NCBI GenBank assembly: GCA_907163375.1
Contig: CAJQUW010016191.1
Coordinates: forward strand, 1 to 64,000
Length of the DNA: 64,000 nucleotides
Reading direction: 5' to 3'
Source: Prostheceraeus crozeri
Taxonomy: Eukaryota > Platyhelminthes > Polycladida > Euryleptidae
Made by a program: the position numbers and the translations under genes. Positions 44,188-55,833 of this stretch are shown here, piece by piece; position 1 is the first letter of the stretch; each line of letters begins with the position of its first letter. Below the pieces are notes generated by a model that was given only the letters and a program-made list of their open reading frames with translations, ran no database searches and had not been told where the DNA came from.

Positions 44188-47100
44188 GTCTAATGAATCC
44201 ACCCAGGTGATTAATCCGAAAGTCTGTTAATTAATGTGTTTATGACTAAGCGAATTCTACTCAATGAAAAAAGAAAATGTATAAAATATATCAGAAGTGC
44301 TCGGGTATTTTGAGGTATTCAGAGATTTTATACGCATATACTCGCAAATTGTTTGGAGAACTCATCCCAGATTAGTAACAGCGTAGGAAAAGCGAATAAT
44401 CATTGATGCGTTACACTCATCATCTTCTCACTGCCATCAAAATCAGCTTTACGATGCGCTCACCCAGACCGATAGTTATTGCTACAATTGTACCGAAAAA
44501 TTGTAATGAGATCAACCTGTACGAGCATGCGCAACATAGCTGCTTTTCACATTAGCCAGATTTTCTCACGATGCTTTACTTTACTTGAAAAATCGGATAG
44601 ATCAGATCGTATCCAGAGCAATTATCTTGCACAAAATTGTCGTCGAATATAATTTTATTTAAAAACCAATTTTGATTTCAGATTTATAGATTATCAGAGA
44701 GAGCTATTGATTATAATGCTTGCCATTGTCTTATCATTTCGTTTAGTAAAAATGACAAATTGAAGGTGTTTCCTTAGCTAATATCTCCTCAGTCTTTATC
44801 TTCCCGACACTGAAAGAGAGCCATTATCATATTTTGTCTCAGTAAATGAGGCATAAATTTTCACGAGATTAACAGTAAATAGTGATGCTAGTGTGCTAGT
44901 TTGTTAGTGTACAGTAAAATAGGCAAGTGCGACGAAATCGTGAAATAAACGTTTTTCACTAAATTGTTATCTAACTACCTTATCAGCAACGCTACTTGGT
45001 CCTAATTTGTTGATGTGACACAAACTGCTGGTGTTAGCCCTCTTATGCAAACTCATACAGCGGAAACCCACTTAGCGGAAAGTCCACTTGCTGGAAAGTC
45101 TGTTCGATGGTACATCGATCCTGCTGACACATACCCATAATGCAGTTTACAGTGTGCTGTAATTGTGGCTGTTTGTAAAAGACAATGGTCTCTCTTTGAT
45201 AGTGCTCTGAACAGATCAATTGTTAACACTTTTGATATACGACGCCATGTTGAACAATGTACATATACGCGAAAAAACTCATTGACTCATTCGTCCGGTA
45301 ACCAGACCGAGTTTCTGCAGGGAACGAGGCCGAAAATGGGACTTTCACAGAATGATGTACACCGTATGCCTACTTCTTGTCTTCTTGTCAGACAGGATCA
45401 AAGAAGAAACATGTTAATCCAATGGGACGGTTTGACAGACTTGTATGAAATGCACACCACTTCAAATACACACAGATAAGGGGATGGTCACTATCACAAT
45501 ACAAGTCAGTGAATTTGAAATGGGAAATAATACTAACTTTTAACTCTCATGTAATATTTTACATTATCAATAATTCAAGTTGCTCCTATTTTTTGTAGAA
45601 GGAAAAGGAAACAGAATTTGACAATTCACTCAGATGCGGATTCTTATTATGGATTTGGTGTTACACGCGATGCCAGGGATAGACTCATAGCAGCAATGTC
45701 AGATTTCCAGGCTCTTTCAGCACCAGTTTTATATGCCTGACATGCCTACGAATGGACAACAAAATTTTGTAAATTGTACATAATATTTCAATAGTACAGA
45801 ATTGTTTAAAAACGATGTCCTTTCATTTATTGACATGAGAAATTACTATTATGATTCCACACTAAAAGGGGCGTTTAAAATGGTCAGCACTAAGGATGTC
45901 GTGATGCTGCTGAATGTTTGTTAAATTTCAATACAAATAACATTAATAAAAAAATAAATTTAACACTCACTATACATACATGTAGAATGATGAATGAATT
46001 CCGCCTCTATACAATGCTTTTCATTATAGAGAGATATTGAATGAAGGAGAGATGAAATCTCCCTCAAATAGCCTAGCCTCTGGTCGCAACCCTGGAATAC
46101 GTAATTTATCATTTTCGTTCAATTGTCACATGCGAATATTTGAAGTTTTCGTGTACGAAATATTGAATTTAGCATTATCCGTCATTCAAAGAGAAGTTAA
46201 GTGCAGCGCATGGGAGACGATTCATAATATGATGAATGACTGTTACAGTAAAAAAAGGCAGGTAATCCCCCCCATATACTTTATCCGCACTGAAAATCAA
46301 AATTATGTACAAATGAATTGCTCTAAAGACAAGCGGACAAGCTTCTTCTGCACAACAGCATCGTCAAGTCCAGAGCCAAGGAGTTTTCGGCAGTGGTGCC
46401 ATGGAATAATTTATGGGTGGAGAGATCAGCTATCATTGGATGAGCTACTGTCTCTTCTGATGGCTGAGAGACGGACAATCCTCTTTAATGTGCTTGGTTT
46501 CGGCAACTCTAGCCAAAGTCAGAAATCGTCAAACTGTTGCCATGAATTCATTAACAAATTTCAGAACCCGGTGGAGGCTGGAATTGCCGAAACCAAATAC
46601 AATAAAGAGAATTGTCCGTCTCTCAACGGAAGAGACAGGAGCTCATCCATTGGTAGCCGATCTCTCCACCCATATATTATGTACACGGAATGTAGTAGGC
46701 AATAACCAGGAGTCCATGGCAGTAACCATGGATTTCTAAATGCTATAGAAATCCATGCAGAAGTCTATGGAAATATCCAAATCCATTCATTTCCATTCGA
46801 GTCATTTAGCACATGAAGACAGTGAGAATTTCCATCAATTCTGTTTATACCACTGCATCTCAGATCCCAATGACAGGCATGGAAAGCAAGAAAATTTCGA
46901 ATCTCGACATTCTTGAAATATAGCATCATACTATCATATTAAAGATAGCATGACTGCAGCTTGATAAATTGCATGAATGGTTCAATGGTCCGTCTATTCT
47001 AATGACATTGAAAGTTATCATGAATGAGTCAACTTATAGTAGCAACAAGAATCAAACATGGCTATCGGGGTTGCTCAATGATTGAGGAGAATTCTGCGCC

Positions 47101-47408
47101 ATTTAATCAATACACAAGCAGAAGTCGTGAAATATTGCTGTCGCAGTTTATGGAGCATTACATACCACCACGCAAATTCCGCACAAGCTATCAACACCAA
47201 TGGACAGTGGCAGATTACAGTATGCGCTCAATTAAGATGGAATATGTCGATGGACCCTATTATAAGAAACAAACAAGCCGGCTACCCAAACTTCTATTTC
47301 GGAAAATTTTGAAACAATTCTTTTATGTGCTTATAGGGACACACCAAGACATTTTTTGTTGAACCCCAGGTCTTCAAACTATGTGCATGTATATGGGATA
47401 TTTAGTCA
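44188..47408. other. Sequence without a recognised gene
   Basis: Frames at 45165-45479 and 46037-46705 are open for 104 and 222 codons but show no motif I recognise, have no good splice context, and may be chance. A short perfect hairpin ATGGATTTCTA/TAGAAATCCAT lies at about 46729-46757. It ends at TATAGG (47409-47414), directly before Polinton copy 2. Confidence 0.5.
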
Positions 47409-47425
47409 TATAGGAGTAGTATATA

Positions 47426-47490
47426 GTGTGACATCCGGCTCGACGCTTCGCTTCGCTTTGCTTCGCTTCGCTTGCGCCGGATGTCACACT
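47426..47490. repeat. Terminal GC-rich hairpin of Polinton copy 2
   Basis: AGTGTGACATCCGGC and GCCGGATGTCACACT are perfect complements around a loop made of CGCTTCG and GCTTCGCTT repeats. Copy 1 has a related hairpin at the same distance from its end. It is GC-rich in a very AT-rich element. Confidence 0.88.
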
Positions 47491-47499
47491 TTTGCGGGG

Positions 47500-47945
47500 T
47501 TTTTCAAAATTTTCAAAAAAAATCAAAATTTCAAAAATTTAGGTAGACTTCAAATTTTACGTGGCCGAAGACCGAAGGCCGAAAATTTAGGTAGTGACAA
47601 ATTTTCAAAAAATCAAAATTTCAAAAATTTGGGTAGTGACAAATTTTCAAAAAATCAAAATTTCAAAAATTTAGGTAGACTACAAATTTCATGTAATCGA
47701 AAATTTAGGTTGTCTCAAAATATCACGTAAACGAAAATTTAGGTAGACTCCAAATTTCATGTAATCGAAAATTTAAGTTGTCTCAAAATATCACGTAATC
47801 GAAAATTTAAGTTGTCTCAAAATATCACGTGGTCTAAGAATTTTGAAAATTTAGGCAGACGAAAATTTAAGTTGTCTCAAAATATCACGTAGTCTCAATA
47901 TACCAGAAGATTGTATTCAAAATATTTATTCAAAATATTTCTTTA
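47500..47945. repeat. AT-rich subterminal direct repeats
   Basis: Many imperfect copies of AAAATTTAGGTAGACT and of TTGTCTCAAAATATCACGTA fill the spacer between the terminus and the first gene. The frame 47356-47730 reads through these repeats and is not a real gene. Function unknown; possibly the origin or packaging region of the element. Confidence 0.8.
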
Positions 47946-47948
47946 AAA

Positions 47949-48671
47949 ATGGAAACCTCAACGGGGACGGCGACGGCAACGGCGACGACGAAAATGGAAG
48001 AAACAAAAGTGGAAGAAACCGCAAGAATATATCCTTCGTTATCACAGTTAAAAATAAGTGAATTGAATAAAGAAAAACACAAAGATAGAGTACGTTATAT
48101 GAAAGATAAGGAATCTCAATTATTATTAAGATTAGAGCATTATAAAAAATTAAGAAAGAGATGGACTAAAGTTAAGAATGTAACACAAGGAATTGGCATA
48201 TTCTTAACAATAAGTTTAGTCGCTCTCACTATTGTTATATCTTCTGGTGTTTTAGTAATTCCAGTAGTTGCTACAGCTTTAACAGGTACGGGTGTTTTTG
48301 CAACTTCACTTGTTACAATGTTAGATAAATCTTTAATAACTAAGAAACGAAAATCATTAAAAACTAAGCATTTACATATTAAAGAAGTCTATGATAAACT
48401 ACATTACTACTTTCAAAGAGTATGTGATGATAATGTTATTACGTTAGATGAGATTGAAAAATTTGATCAAATAGCTAATGAAGTAAATCAAATATCAATT
48501 CAATTACAGTCGGAAAAAGTTGATGATAAGAATAAACAGGATGGCAAAATTTCGAGTGATGGTAAAATTTCTAATGAAGAAAATGACAAAATTTTTTTAG
48601 AAGAGCTAAAAACTTTAAGCGAAAATTTAAGCAAAACTTTATTAAACAAAACTTTATTAAACAAAACTTAA
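47949..48671 (+). CDS. Membrane protein at the Polinton end (copy 2)
   Basis: 240 residues, open. A Thr/Glu-rich N-terminus leads to DRVRYMKDKESQLLLRLE and RKRWTKVKNVTQGIGIFLT, then two adjacent hydrophobic segments (about residues 78-100 and 102-125), a basic loop KKRKSLKTKH, a helical part and a tail with repeated LLNKT. Probably a two-pass membrane protein. It is conserved next to the terminus in both Polintons. The ATG is preceded by TTTCTTTAAAA. No known function. Confidence 0.65.
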   Translation: METSTGTATATATTKMEETKVEETARIYPSLSQLKISELNKEKHKDRVRYMKDKESQLLLRLEHYKKLRKRWTKVKNVTQGIGIFLTISLVALTIVISSGVLVIPVVATALTGTGVFATSLVTMLDKSLITKKRKSLKTKHLHIKEVYDKLHYYFQRVCDDNVITLDEIEKFDQIANEVNQISIQLQSEKVDDKNKQDGKISSDGKISNEENDKIFLEELKTLSENLSKTLLNKTLLNKT

Positions 48672-48791
48672 AACGAGAAAACTTTAAACGAAAAGATGTC
48701 AGACAACAAAGCAATAAAAAAAAATTTGTTCAGTTAAATGTTTTTGCTGTATTCCAATGTTACCACAAAATTCAAATATTATATTTTAAAA

Positions 48792-49610
48792 ATGGATAAA
48801 ATTAAAGCTGATAATTTTAAAAGAATTAAACAATTAGAAGAGTTAATAAAACAAAGAAATATTATGAAAGAAAATCATCTTCAACATAGAATGATAAAAG
48901 CTGGTATTCAATCTGATATGTTTGAAAAAATGCAGCAAACCGAACAAGTAAAAACTGATTTTGAAAAAACTATGAAACCATTTAAAACTCTTGAAAAAGA
49001 ACTTGTAAATAATGATAAACAAATTAATATAACAGATCCAGAGCACAAAACTATATTAGATGACTATGGATTACTAGAATCAAACATTAATAAGAAATTA
49101 CCAAAATCTATGCAATTTGAACATTCTATTTCATTTATAGATGGAAAAACAATACCTAGATTTTATCTCGGACAAAAAGAAATATTTCCACAACCTTTTC
49201 GAGGTTTGATTTTTTCACCAGATAAATATGCTTTTAATTTAGATAGAAATTTTGTTGATCTTTTAAGAGGAGCAGATTTAAATAATTATGCTGTAGAAGA
49301 TCTCATAAAATATAAAGCTATGTTAGATAGAGTTGGTGCAGTAAAATCTCTTAGACGTTATAAACAATTAGAAAATTTATTATCAACGGGAGTTAAAGTA
49401 GGAAAAGGTTTTAAAACTGAAACAACTGTATTCTTACCAGATGATCCACAAGAATTACTAAATAGATTAAATATTTTAATATCTGCAATAAAAGAAGGAC
49501 ATAATTCTAGTTTCAATGAAATTCATGCTATATTGAAAAGACTGTTAGAAAAGAAGATTCTAAATGAAGAGGATTATAAAAGTGTAGCTGAAATATGTTG
49601 TTGTTTTTAA
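48792..49610 (+). CDS. Conserved Polinton protein, unknown function
   Basis: 272 residues from the Met of MDKIKADNFKRIKQLEELIK, preceded by TTTTAAAA; the upstream Met at 48738 is less likely. An N-terminal coiled coil (to about residue 75) is followed by a folded part with FRGLIFSPDKYAFNLDRNFV, LLRGADLNNYAVEDLIKYKA and an NEEDYKSVAEI end. This pattern recurs in Polinton-like elements as I know them, usually uncharacterised. It lies upstream of penton and ATPase, so a virion or packaging role is plausible. Confidence 0.6.
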   Translation: MDKIKADNFKRIKQLEELIKQRNIMKENHLQHRMIKAGIQSDMFEKMQQTEQVKTDFEKTMKPFKTLEKELVNNDKQINITDPEHKTILDDYGLLESNINKKLPKSMQFEHSISFIDGKTIPRFYLGQKEIFPQPFRGLIFSPDKYAFNLDRNFVDLLRGADLNNYAVEDLIKYKAMLDRVGAVKSLRRYKQLENLLSTGVKVGKGFKTETTVFLPDDPQELLNRLNILISAIKEGHNSSFNEIHAILKRLLEKKILNEEDYKSVAEICCCF

Positions 49611-49652
49611 TTTTTTTATAAAAAAATATTTATTCAAAATTTTAACTAAAAA

Positions 49653-50455
49653 ATGTCTTCGAGAGAATTATCATCAGCAGATTTAGACAAAATTAATAAT
49701 CATTTAGAAAATTTGACAGAGATTTTGGGTTCATCAAAATTTAGTACGACGTTAAAAATTATAACAACTACTTCATCACACACTTGTAATTTAGAACCCA
49801 TTCTACAGTTGGAACAAAATAAAATTATCAAATTGCATTGACTAGTTTCTCCACATTTAACACTATTCAAAATGTTATAAAAGATGTGAATGATCAATTT
49901 AGATATTCTACTGATAAAGGCAAAACATGGAAAGTACTAACTTTTCTTCCTGGTTCTTACGAAGTTGAAACAATATCAAATGAAATTAAGAGACATTTAG
50001 GTATACCATTTAAAGATAAGAAACAATTACATTTTGCAGTTGAACCGGCAGTTAATAAATTTTCTCTTACTTTAGACGAAAATCATCAAGTTGATTTTAA
50101 TCATGATAGATCATTGTCAAAGCTATTAGGATTTAATAAACAAACCTATAGTCAAGGTTATCATTTAGGTGAGAAGATTCCAAAAATAACTGAAATAAAT
50201 TCAATTGTTGTACATTGTGACATTATTGAAGGAGGATATATAAATGGTAAATTGTCAAATTTAATATTCAGTTTTCCAGCTTTTACTGTGCCCATTGGTT
50301 ATAGATTAAATGTAATTCCACAAACATTAATATATTTCCCTATTACAAGAAAAACTATTAACAACATTAACATGAGAATCACTGATGAGAAAGGACAAGA
50401 AATAAATTTTGGAGGTGAAGAGATTATGATAGATCTTTTGGTTCGAGAGGTATAA
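49653..50455 (+). pseudogene. Penton (minor capsid) protein (Polinton copy 2, fossil)
   Basis: Recognised by the C-terminal single-jelly-roll pattern typical of Polinton minor capsid proteins: LGFNKQTYSQGYHLGEKIPK, CDIIEGGYINGKLSNLIFSF, TVPIGYRLNVIPQTLIYFP, and NINMRITDEKGQEINFGGEE. In this family it forms the capsid vertices. It sits between the conserved protein and the ATPase. No counterpart is visible in copy 1. Fossil with very few breaks. Confidence 0.75.
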
Positions 50456-50495
50456 ACTCCCGTTCGGGAGGTATCAACTCCCACGCGAAGCTAGT
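50446..50495. repeat. GC-rich mini-hairpin between penton and ATPase genes
   Basis: TAAACTCCCGTTCGGGAGGT contains CTCCCGTTCGGGAG, a perfect stem with a TT loop, followed by a near copy ending CTCCCACGCGAAGCT. It lies at the 3' end of the penton gene. Confidence 0.75.
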
Positions 50496-50545
50496 ATTAT
50501 TCTTTAAAAACAAATAAATTAAAATTAAATTTTTTTTATTAAAAA

Positions 50546-51293
50546 ATGAGTGAAGTGCCCCCATTAAATAAAAAAAAACTTAAATTTAATCATCATCCAA
50601 ATTTATCTAATAAAGTTTTGTCAGTTATTTGTGGAAGATCAGGATGTGGAAAAACGTATCTATTATTTAAAATTTTAACGACTCCAAATTTTTTGGATTA
50701 TAACAATCTTATAATTTATACAACAACAGCAGAACAACCCGTCTATCAATTTTTAAAATATGGATTTGAAAATAATCTTAAAAAAACAGCAATTGCTTCA
50801 TTATTCAAAGAATATGAAAAATCTGAAGATGAAGAAGAAATAAGTTCGTGGTGTGAAGAAGCAGCAAAAAATAATCAGTTAGTTGAATCCAATAAAAAAT
50901 AAGCATATAAAGATACAATTAATAGATGATAGTGGTAATATGCAAGATCCTAGTAAACTAGATAAAACAATGAAACATTGTGTAATTTTTGATGATTGTG
51001 TTAATGATAGAAATCAGTCAGTTCAGAGAAATTATTTCACAAGAGGTAGACATAATAACTGTAGTGTTTTTTATTTAACACAAAGTATGTATTCATTAGA
51101 CGGAAGTGTTATTAGAAAGAATGCAAATATATTTATACTATTTGAAATAAATGCAAGAAACTTAAGTGATTTGTTAAGATATTTATGTGTAAGAAATAAA
51201 GATGAATTTAAACAATCGTGTAACAATGCTTGGTCAAAAGATTATGGCTTCATTACAATTAATATTGATAAAAAATTCATGATAGACTTATAG
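50546..51293 (+). pseudogene. FtsK/HerA-type DNA packaging ATPase (Polinton copy 2, fossil)
   Basis: Walker A VICGRSGCGKTYLLFKI near 50617-50670, Walker B-like HCVIFDDCVND near 50980-51010, and the sensor-like segment NNCSVFYLTQSMYSLDGSVI with RKNANIFILFEI. This is the genome-packaging ATPase of the adenovirus-like and Polinton lineage. It follows a leader TTTTTTTTATTAAAAAATG, the best example of the promoter-like motif. Fossil, lightly broken. Confidence 0.85.
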
Positions 51294-51296
51294 AAA

Positions 51297-51350
51297 ATAT
51301 TTTCGGGGAGTGATCGAACGGAGTGATCGAACGGAGTGACCGAATAACTT
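51297..51350. repeat. GC-rich short tandem repeat after the ATPase gene
   Basis: Three copies of GAGTGATCGAACG-type sequence (GATCGAACGGAGT). It belongs to the set of short GC-rich repeats scattered through copy 2. Confidence 0.7.
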
Positions 51351-51389
51351 TTTCTTATAATTTTTTTGTTAATAGAAATTAAAAAAAAT

Positions 51390-51695
51390 ATGTTGAATGC
51401 TTACAAGATAGAGCATGTACCAGTTTTAAAAGATTATCGTCATCCTACAAATCCTGTAAATTCGAAGAAAGAAGTTAGATTTTATTATCATCATAAATAC
51501 GTAGCGCTCGTTACAGATTATAAAACAAAACATGGTATTAAACCGTGTGTTAAAACAAAAGACTTTCCACTTTGTTTAAGAAGTTTCCGAGTATTTTTGG
51601 CGTATAATAATTTATGGTGGTTGGTTAAGAAAGAACATTTAACAACACATGAATTAGAAACATTACATCAATTACATATTCCTGTGTATATGTAA
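51390..51695 (+). CDS. Small conserved Polinton protein (copy 2)
   Basis: About 101 residues from the Met of MLNAYKIEHVPVLKDYRH, preceded by AAATTAAAAAAAAT. Basic and aromatic (RFYYHHKYVALVTDYKTKHG, FRVFLAYNNLWWLVKKEHL). Near-identical to the copy 1 sequence at 3308-3612 and in both copies directly upstream of polymerase. No domain recognised. The 3' edge runs into a GAACCGAGGTTC hairpin just after the stop. Confidence 0.65.
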   Translation: MLNAYKIEHVPVLKDYRHPTNPVNSKKEVRFYYHHKYVALVTDYKTKHGIKPCVKTKDFPLCLRSFRVFLAYNNLWWLVKKEHLTTHELETLHQLHIPVYM

Positions 51696-53825
51696 AAACG
51701 GAACCGAGGTTCTATGTAAAAATTCATTTTTCTTTTAAAAAATATGAATCGTGAAATGTCTCTCGGACAAATGTCTAGGATTGATGAATTAATCAAGAAA
51801 CAAACTGCTGAGTTTGATGCGCAAATTAAACATAGTAAACGTAGTAAACGTATTAAAAAACAGAAACGTACTAGGCGTAGTATTAGACGTAATATTAAAA
51901 AACAGAAAAGTGGAACAAAAGAAATATTAGAAACTCCTATTACTGATATCTTTTTTGATGATAGAATTAAGGATGAGCTTGGTGATGATTTATGTAATTT
52001 ATTTAATCCAAATGAAATTAAATATGAAATGTATCTTTTATTAATGTAGTAAATGATATGCGGAAACTTTTAGCAAATGGTAAAATTATTAATTTACTTG
52101 GAAAAGTTGTTAAAGATCAGGAAAATATAATTCAAAATTTTTACGTAACCTTCTATGATAAAAATTCATTTGAAATATGGTTTTCGAATCTGGATGAGAA
52201 ATCGGATGCTAACGAATGGATTTTTACAGGTAATATTACATATGAAGATTTTGGAATGAAGTTAGTACAAAGATCGCATAGAGGGGCAGGGATTAATATG
52301 AAATATAGAATCAAAGAATATTTCGGTGAATATTGTTATATTCCTTCTGAAGATTTTTGTTTTATTAAATGTTATAATGTTTTACGAGGTTTTAATGAAG
52401 AACAAGGAGAAATGATGAAAGAAATGTTTAATAAGTTTTTATATAAAGAGAAAGCCACATCTAGAACAGGAGTAATGTCAAACTGCAAATTTTCTCAATT
52501 TAATAAATATTTTGGAGAATGTGTTCAATATTATAGTCCTGCCAATCGTCATTTAAATCCTAGAGGAATTGAAACGTTTCATAATTATGTTTATTACAAT
52601 TATTTTCACGAAGCTTCAACAATTGGTCACTATTGTTTAATTAATAAATCTCATAAATTAAAAGCTATTAGAGAAATTGAAAATAATTTCAAACCCATAT
52701 ATAAAACAGTTACTGATGAAAATCTAACAACGCGTCCATATAAAATCATAACAAAGAAAAAAATTGACTATGGTTCAACATATATTTGGGATCTCAAAAC
52801 TTTTCCTGATCCTAACTGTTCAACAGCTCATCCTATTCCTTATGCTGTAGGAGCTATTAATTTTAATAAATTTATATGTTGCTTACCGAAACAAAGATTG
52901 AAAGAATTAGAAACACGTTTTTTAAGTGATATGATTAAAATTAAACGATCAAAAGATGAAGATGAAATTAAAAAACTTAAAAAACAGATTAATGAGTATA
53001 ATAATTTAACTGAATTAGAATTCAATAAACTTCAAAATTGTGTGAAAATATTTACGAGAACTGAGGATGATGAATGTCCGATCGGGGGAAACCCAGAGGA
53101 CGTATGTCCGATCCATCAATTTTTTAAAACTCTTGGAAAATTTAATTATTCTAGAGTAACTTTAATAGCTCACAATTCATCAGGTTTTGATTCCCATTTT
53201 CCGATAAAAGCTAATTTTAAATTATCTAAACCGCCTCTTAAAACTTCAAGAGGAATATTGACTGCTTCATTACAAAATCCTTATACAACTGAATGTGTTA
53301 GTAGATATATTCAAAAATCTCTTAGATTTAATAACAATATGAAAAAAGATTCACCTTCAGGTAAATTAGCACTTCAAACTATTATAATGAAATGTAGTTA
53401 TCAACATGTAAAAACAAGTCTTTCTAAATGGTGTGAGAATTTTAAAATTCCTACGAATGTGTGTAAATCAAATTATGAAATTGGAGACATAACACATGAA
53501 AATTATAAAGAAAAAGAAAATGAATGGAGACCATATTTAGTTAACGATATTCTTTCTTTAGCTTTTTGTATCTACAAATATAATAATGTTATGCGAGATT
53601 TAGTTGGTGAAGATATAACTACTAATTTAACATCCTCTACTTTAACATTTAGCGGTTGGATGAAAAGCGTACAAAATGACAATATAAATATTCATTCTCA
53701 TATTGATTTATGGGCTAGAAATTATATTAGAAAATCTGTTAAAGGTGGAAGAGTTTCAGCAAATATAAGAAAATACATATCGCCATTTTGTAGCATCTTG
53801 TTACCAATATTAAAACAGTATTTAC

Positions 53826-53886
53826 CTGGTCGCTGCGCTGGGGGGACTTTGTCCCTTGGTCGCTACGCTGGTGGGACTTTGTCCCT
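53826..53886. repeat. Tandem GC-rich palindromic unit inside the polymerase region
   Basis: Two copies of a unit of about 30 bases with GGTCGCTGCGCTG / GGTCGCTACGCTG and GGGACTTTGTCCCT, the latter a perfect palindrome with a loop. It is not present in the copy 1 polymerase at the corresponding place. Confidence 0.82.
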
Positions 53887-54783
53887 GAAAGTAATTTAAT
53901 AGATTTAATGAAACAGTATCGAGATTTAGGAGATAAAACTGAAATTTGTAAGAAAATTTCAAATCAACTACTTGAACAAAAAAATGAATTTCTAATGGCT
54001 TTTGATGCAACATCTTTATATCCATCAGCTATGTATGATGAAAATTCAGAATACCCTAAAGCCGAATCCGCTAGAAAATTTAGACAAGAAGAAGAACGAG
54101 AAATAGTATATAAATTTAATACTCAAACGTTTAGACCTAAAACTGGAATATTCTCTGTTGTGTTTCAATATCCGAATGATATGTTTTTTCAACCAGTTCC
54201 TATAAAAGATAAAGTTAAAAATCAAAATAATAATTCTCATGTAAAAGTAATCAGGTTTAGAAATGGTATATGTTATGATGTATTAACTTCTGTAGACATA
54301 CAAGAAATTGTTAGATGTGGGGGAAAAATCTTACATATTACTGATGGTATAATTTATGAAAAAAATTATCAAGTTTCACCATTTCGAAATTATATTGAAA
54401 AACTTTTTAATTTGAGAAAAAGATATAAAGCAGTAGGAAATACTGTAGGCGATGAGTTAATTAAATTATTGATGAATTCGCTATATGGCAAAACTATGAA
54501 AAAAGATATAACCACTAAATATCATTTATGGAATGAGAATACATTGAGAAAAAATTTCACTCAAGAAGTAAAAGATTAGGAAAAATTAAATGATGAACAA
54601 TATTTAGCGAAAGTAGAAATGGAAGATGATGAATTTCTCAAAACTAATATTGTAAAAGATGGGAAGACGTCATTCATGCCATTACACTTAGGTTCTTTCA
54701 TTCTTTCTCACTCTAGAAGAATCATGAATAACTTTATTTTAGAAATTAATGGTTTCAAAGAAAAATACATTCATTATACAGAT

Positions 54784-55833
54784 TCAGTAACAGCTGACAC
54801 GCCTGTAATATTGAGAAAGAATAATTCATTATTTATTTCTAGAATAGATAGTATTGTAAACAACTATGAAATTAATCCGTTTGAAATTAATGGTGATATG
54901 AAAGAAATTTCATTTGTTGATAATTTAGAAATTTATACTCATAATGGATGGAGTAAAGTACAAAAAATTATTAGACATCTTACAAATAAAAGTATTTATC
55001 GAATACGAACAAAAAAGGGAATATTAGATGTTACTGAAGATCATTCATTGTTAGATGAAATAGGTAATGAAATAAAGCCACAAGAATTAAATATAGGAAC
55101 AAATTTACTACATAATAAATTATTTTTACACGACAATACAATCACATTGAAACAAATTGTAAGTGATATTTATGTTAATGATCCACCTAATTTAAGATGT
55201 AAGCAAGCATTTATAGAAGGGTTCTTTTTAGGAGATGGCTCTGCTGGAATCTATAATTATGAATCAGGAGTCAGATATTGTTGTACTTTAAATAACCAAG
55301 ACCTTAACCTCTTAATGAAATTAAAAACATATATTAATGAAGCTTATAACAATGATTGTAAAATATATGATACAATGAGATCATCTCGTGTATGCAAACT
55401 TAATTTTCAAAATCCAAAACAATGTGCTATATACTTTAGTGAAAATCATTATAATCAGTTTAGAGAAAAACGTGTTCCTTGGTATGTTCTAAATGCTGAA
55501 TATAATATTAGATATTGGTTCTTTGTTGGATTTTATGCAGCAGATGGGGACAAGAAATCTTTTTTTACAAGGAAATATGCAACTATTTGTTTTACACCGA
55601 AAAATAAAGAAACCTTTAGTGGTTTATACAATTTGGCATCATCTCTAGGTATTAATTTGGTAGTAAGCGAAAGACAAGATAAATCATTATGCTTTAGTGC
55701 GTGTCAAGTTAAAAATAATATTACCAAAGATGTCACCACTGTAAGATACTTAAATAATAAACCACAGTATGTTTATGATATTGAAACAGAAGATGGCACA
55801 TTTAATTGTGGTTTTCCATTAATTGTAAAAAAC
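54784..55833 (+). other. Complete intein with LAGLIDADG homing endonuclease in polymerase motif C
   Basis: 350 residues between the polymerase residues YTD and TDS. Block A SVTADTPVIL with Ser 1; block B DVTEDHSLL near residue 85; two dodecapeptide endonuclease motifs, FIEGFFLGDGSAG and WFFVGFYAADGDKK; block F VYDIETEDGTFNCG; block G FPLIVKN with terminal Asn followed by Thr +1. Inteins remove themselves by protein splicing, and the endonuclease copies the intein into intein-free alleles. The site (YxD/TDS) is the catalytic motif C, a known favourite for inteins in viral and archaeal polymerases. It is open throughout. Confidence 0.93.

Noticed and set aside
46037-46705. 222-codon open frame as a host gene
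   Set aside because: No motif, no splice-site support and low-complexity stretches; it may be chance. Left as unassigned sequence.
47356-47730. 124-codon open frame across the left end of Polinton copy 2
   Set aside because: It reads through the terminal hairpin and tandem AT-rich repeats (repeated FKNLG) and is not a plausible protein gene.
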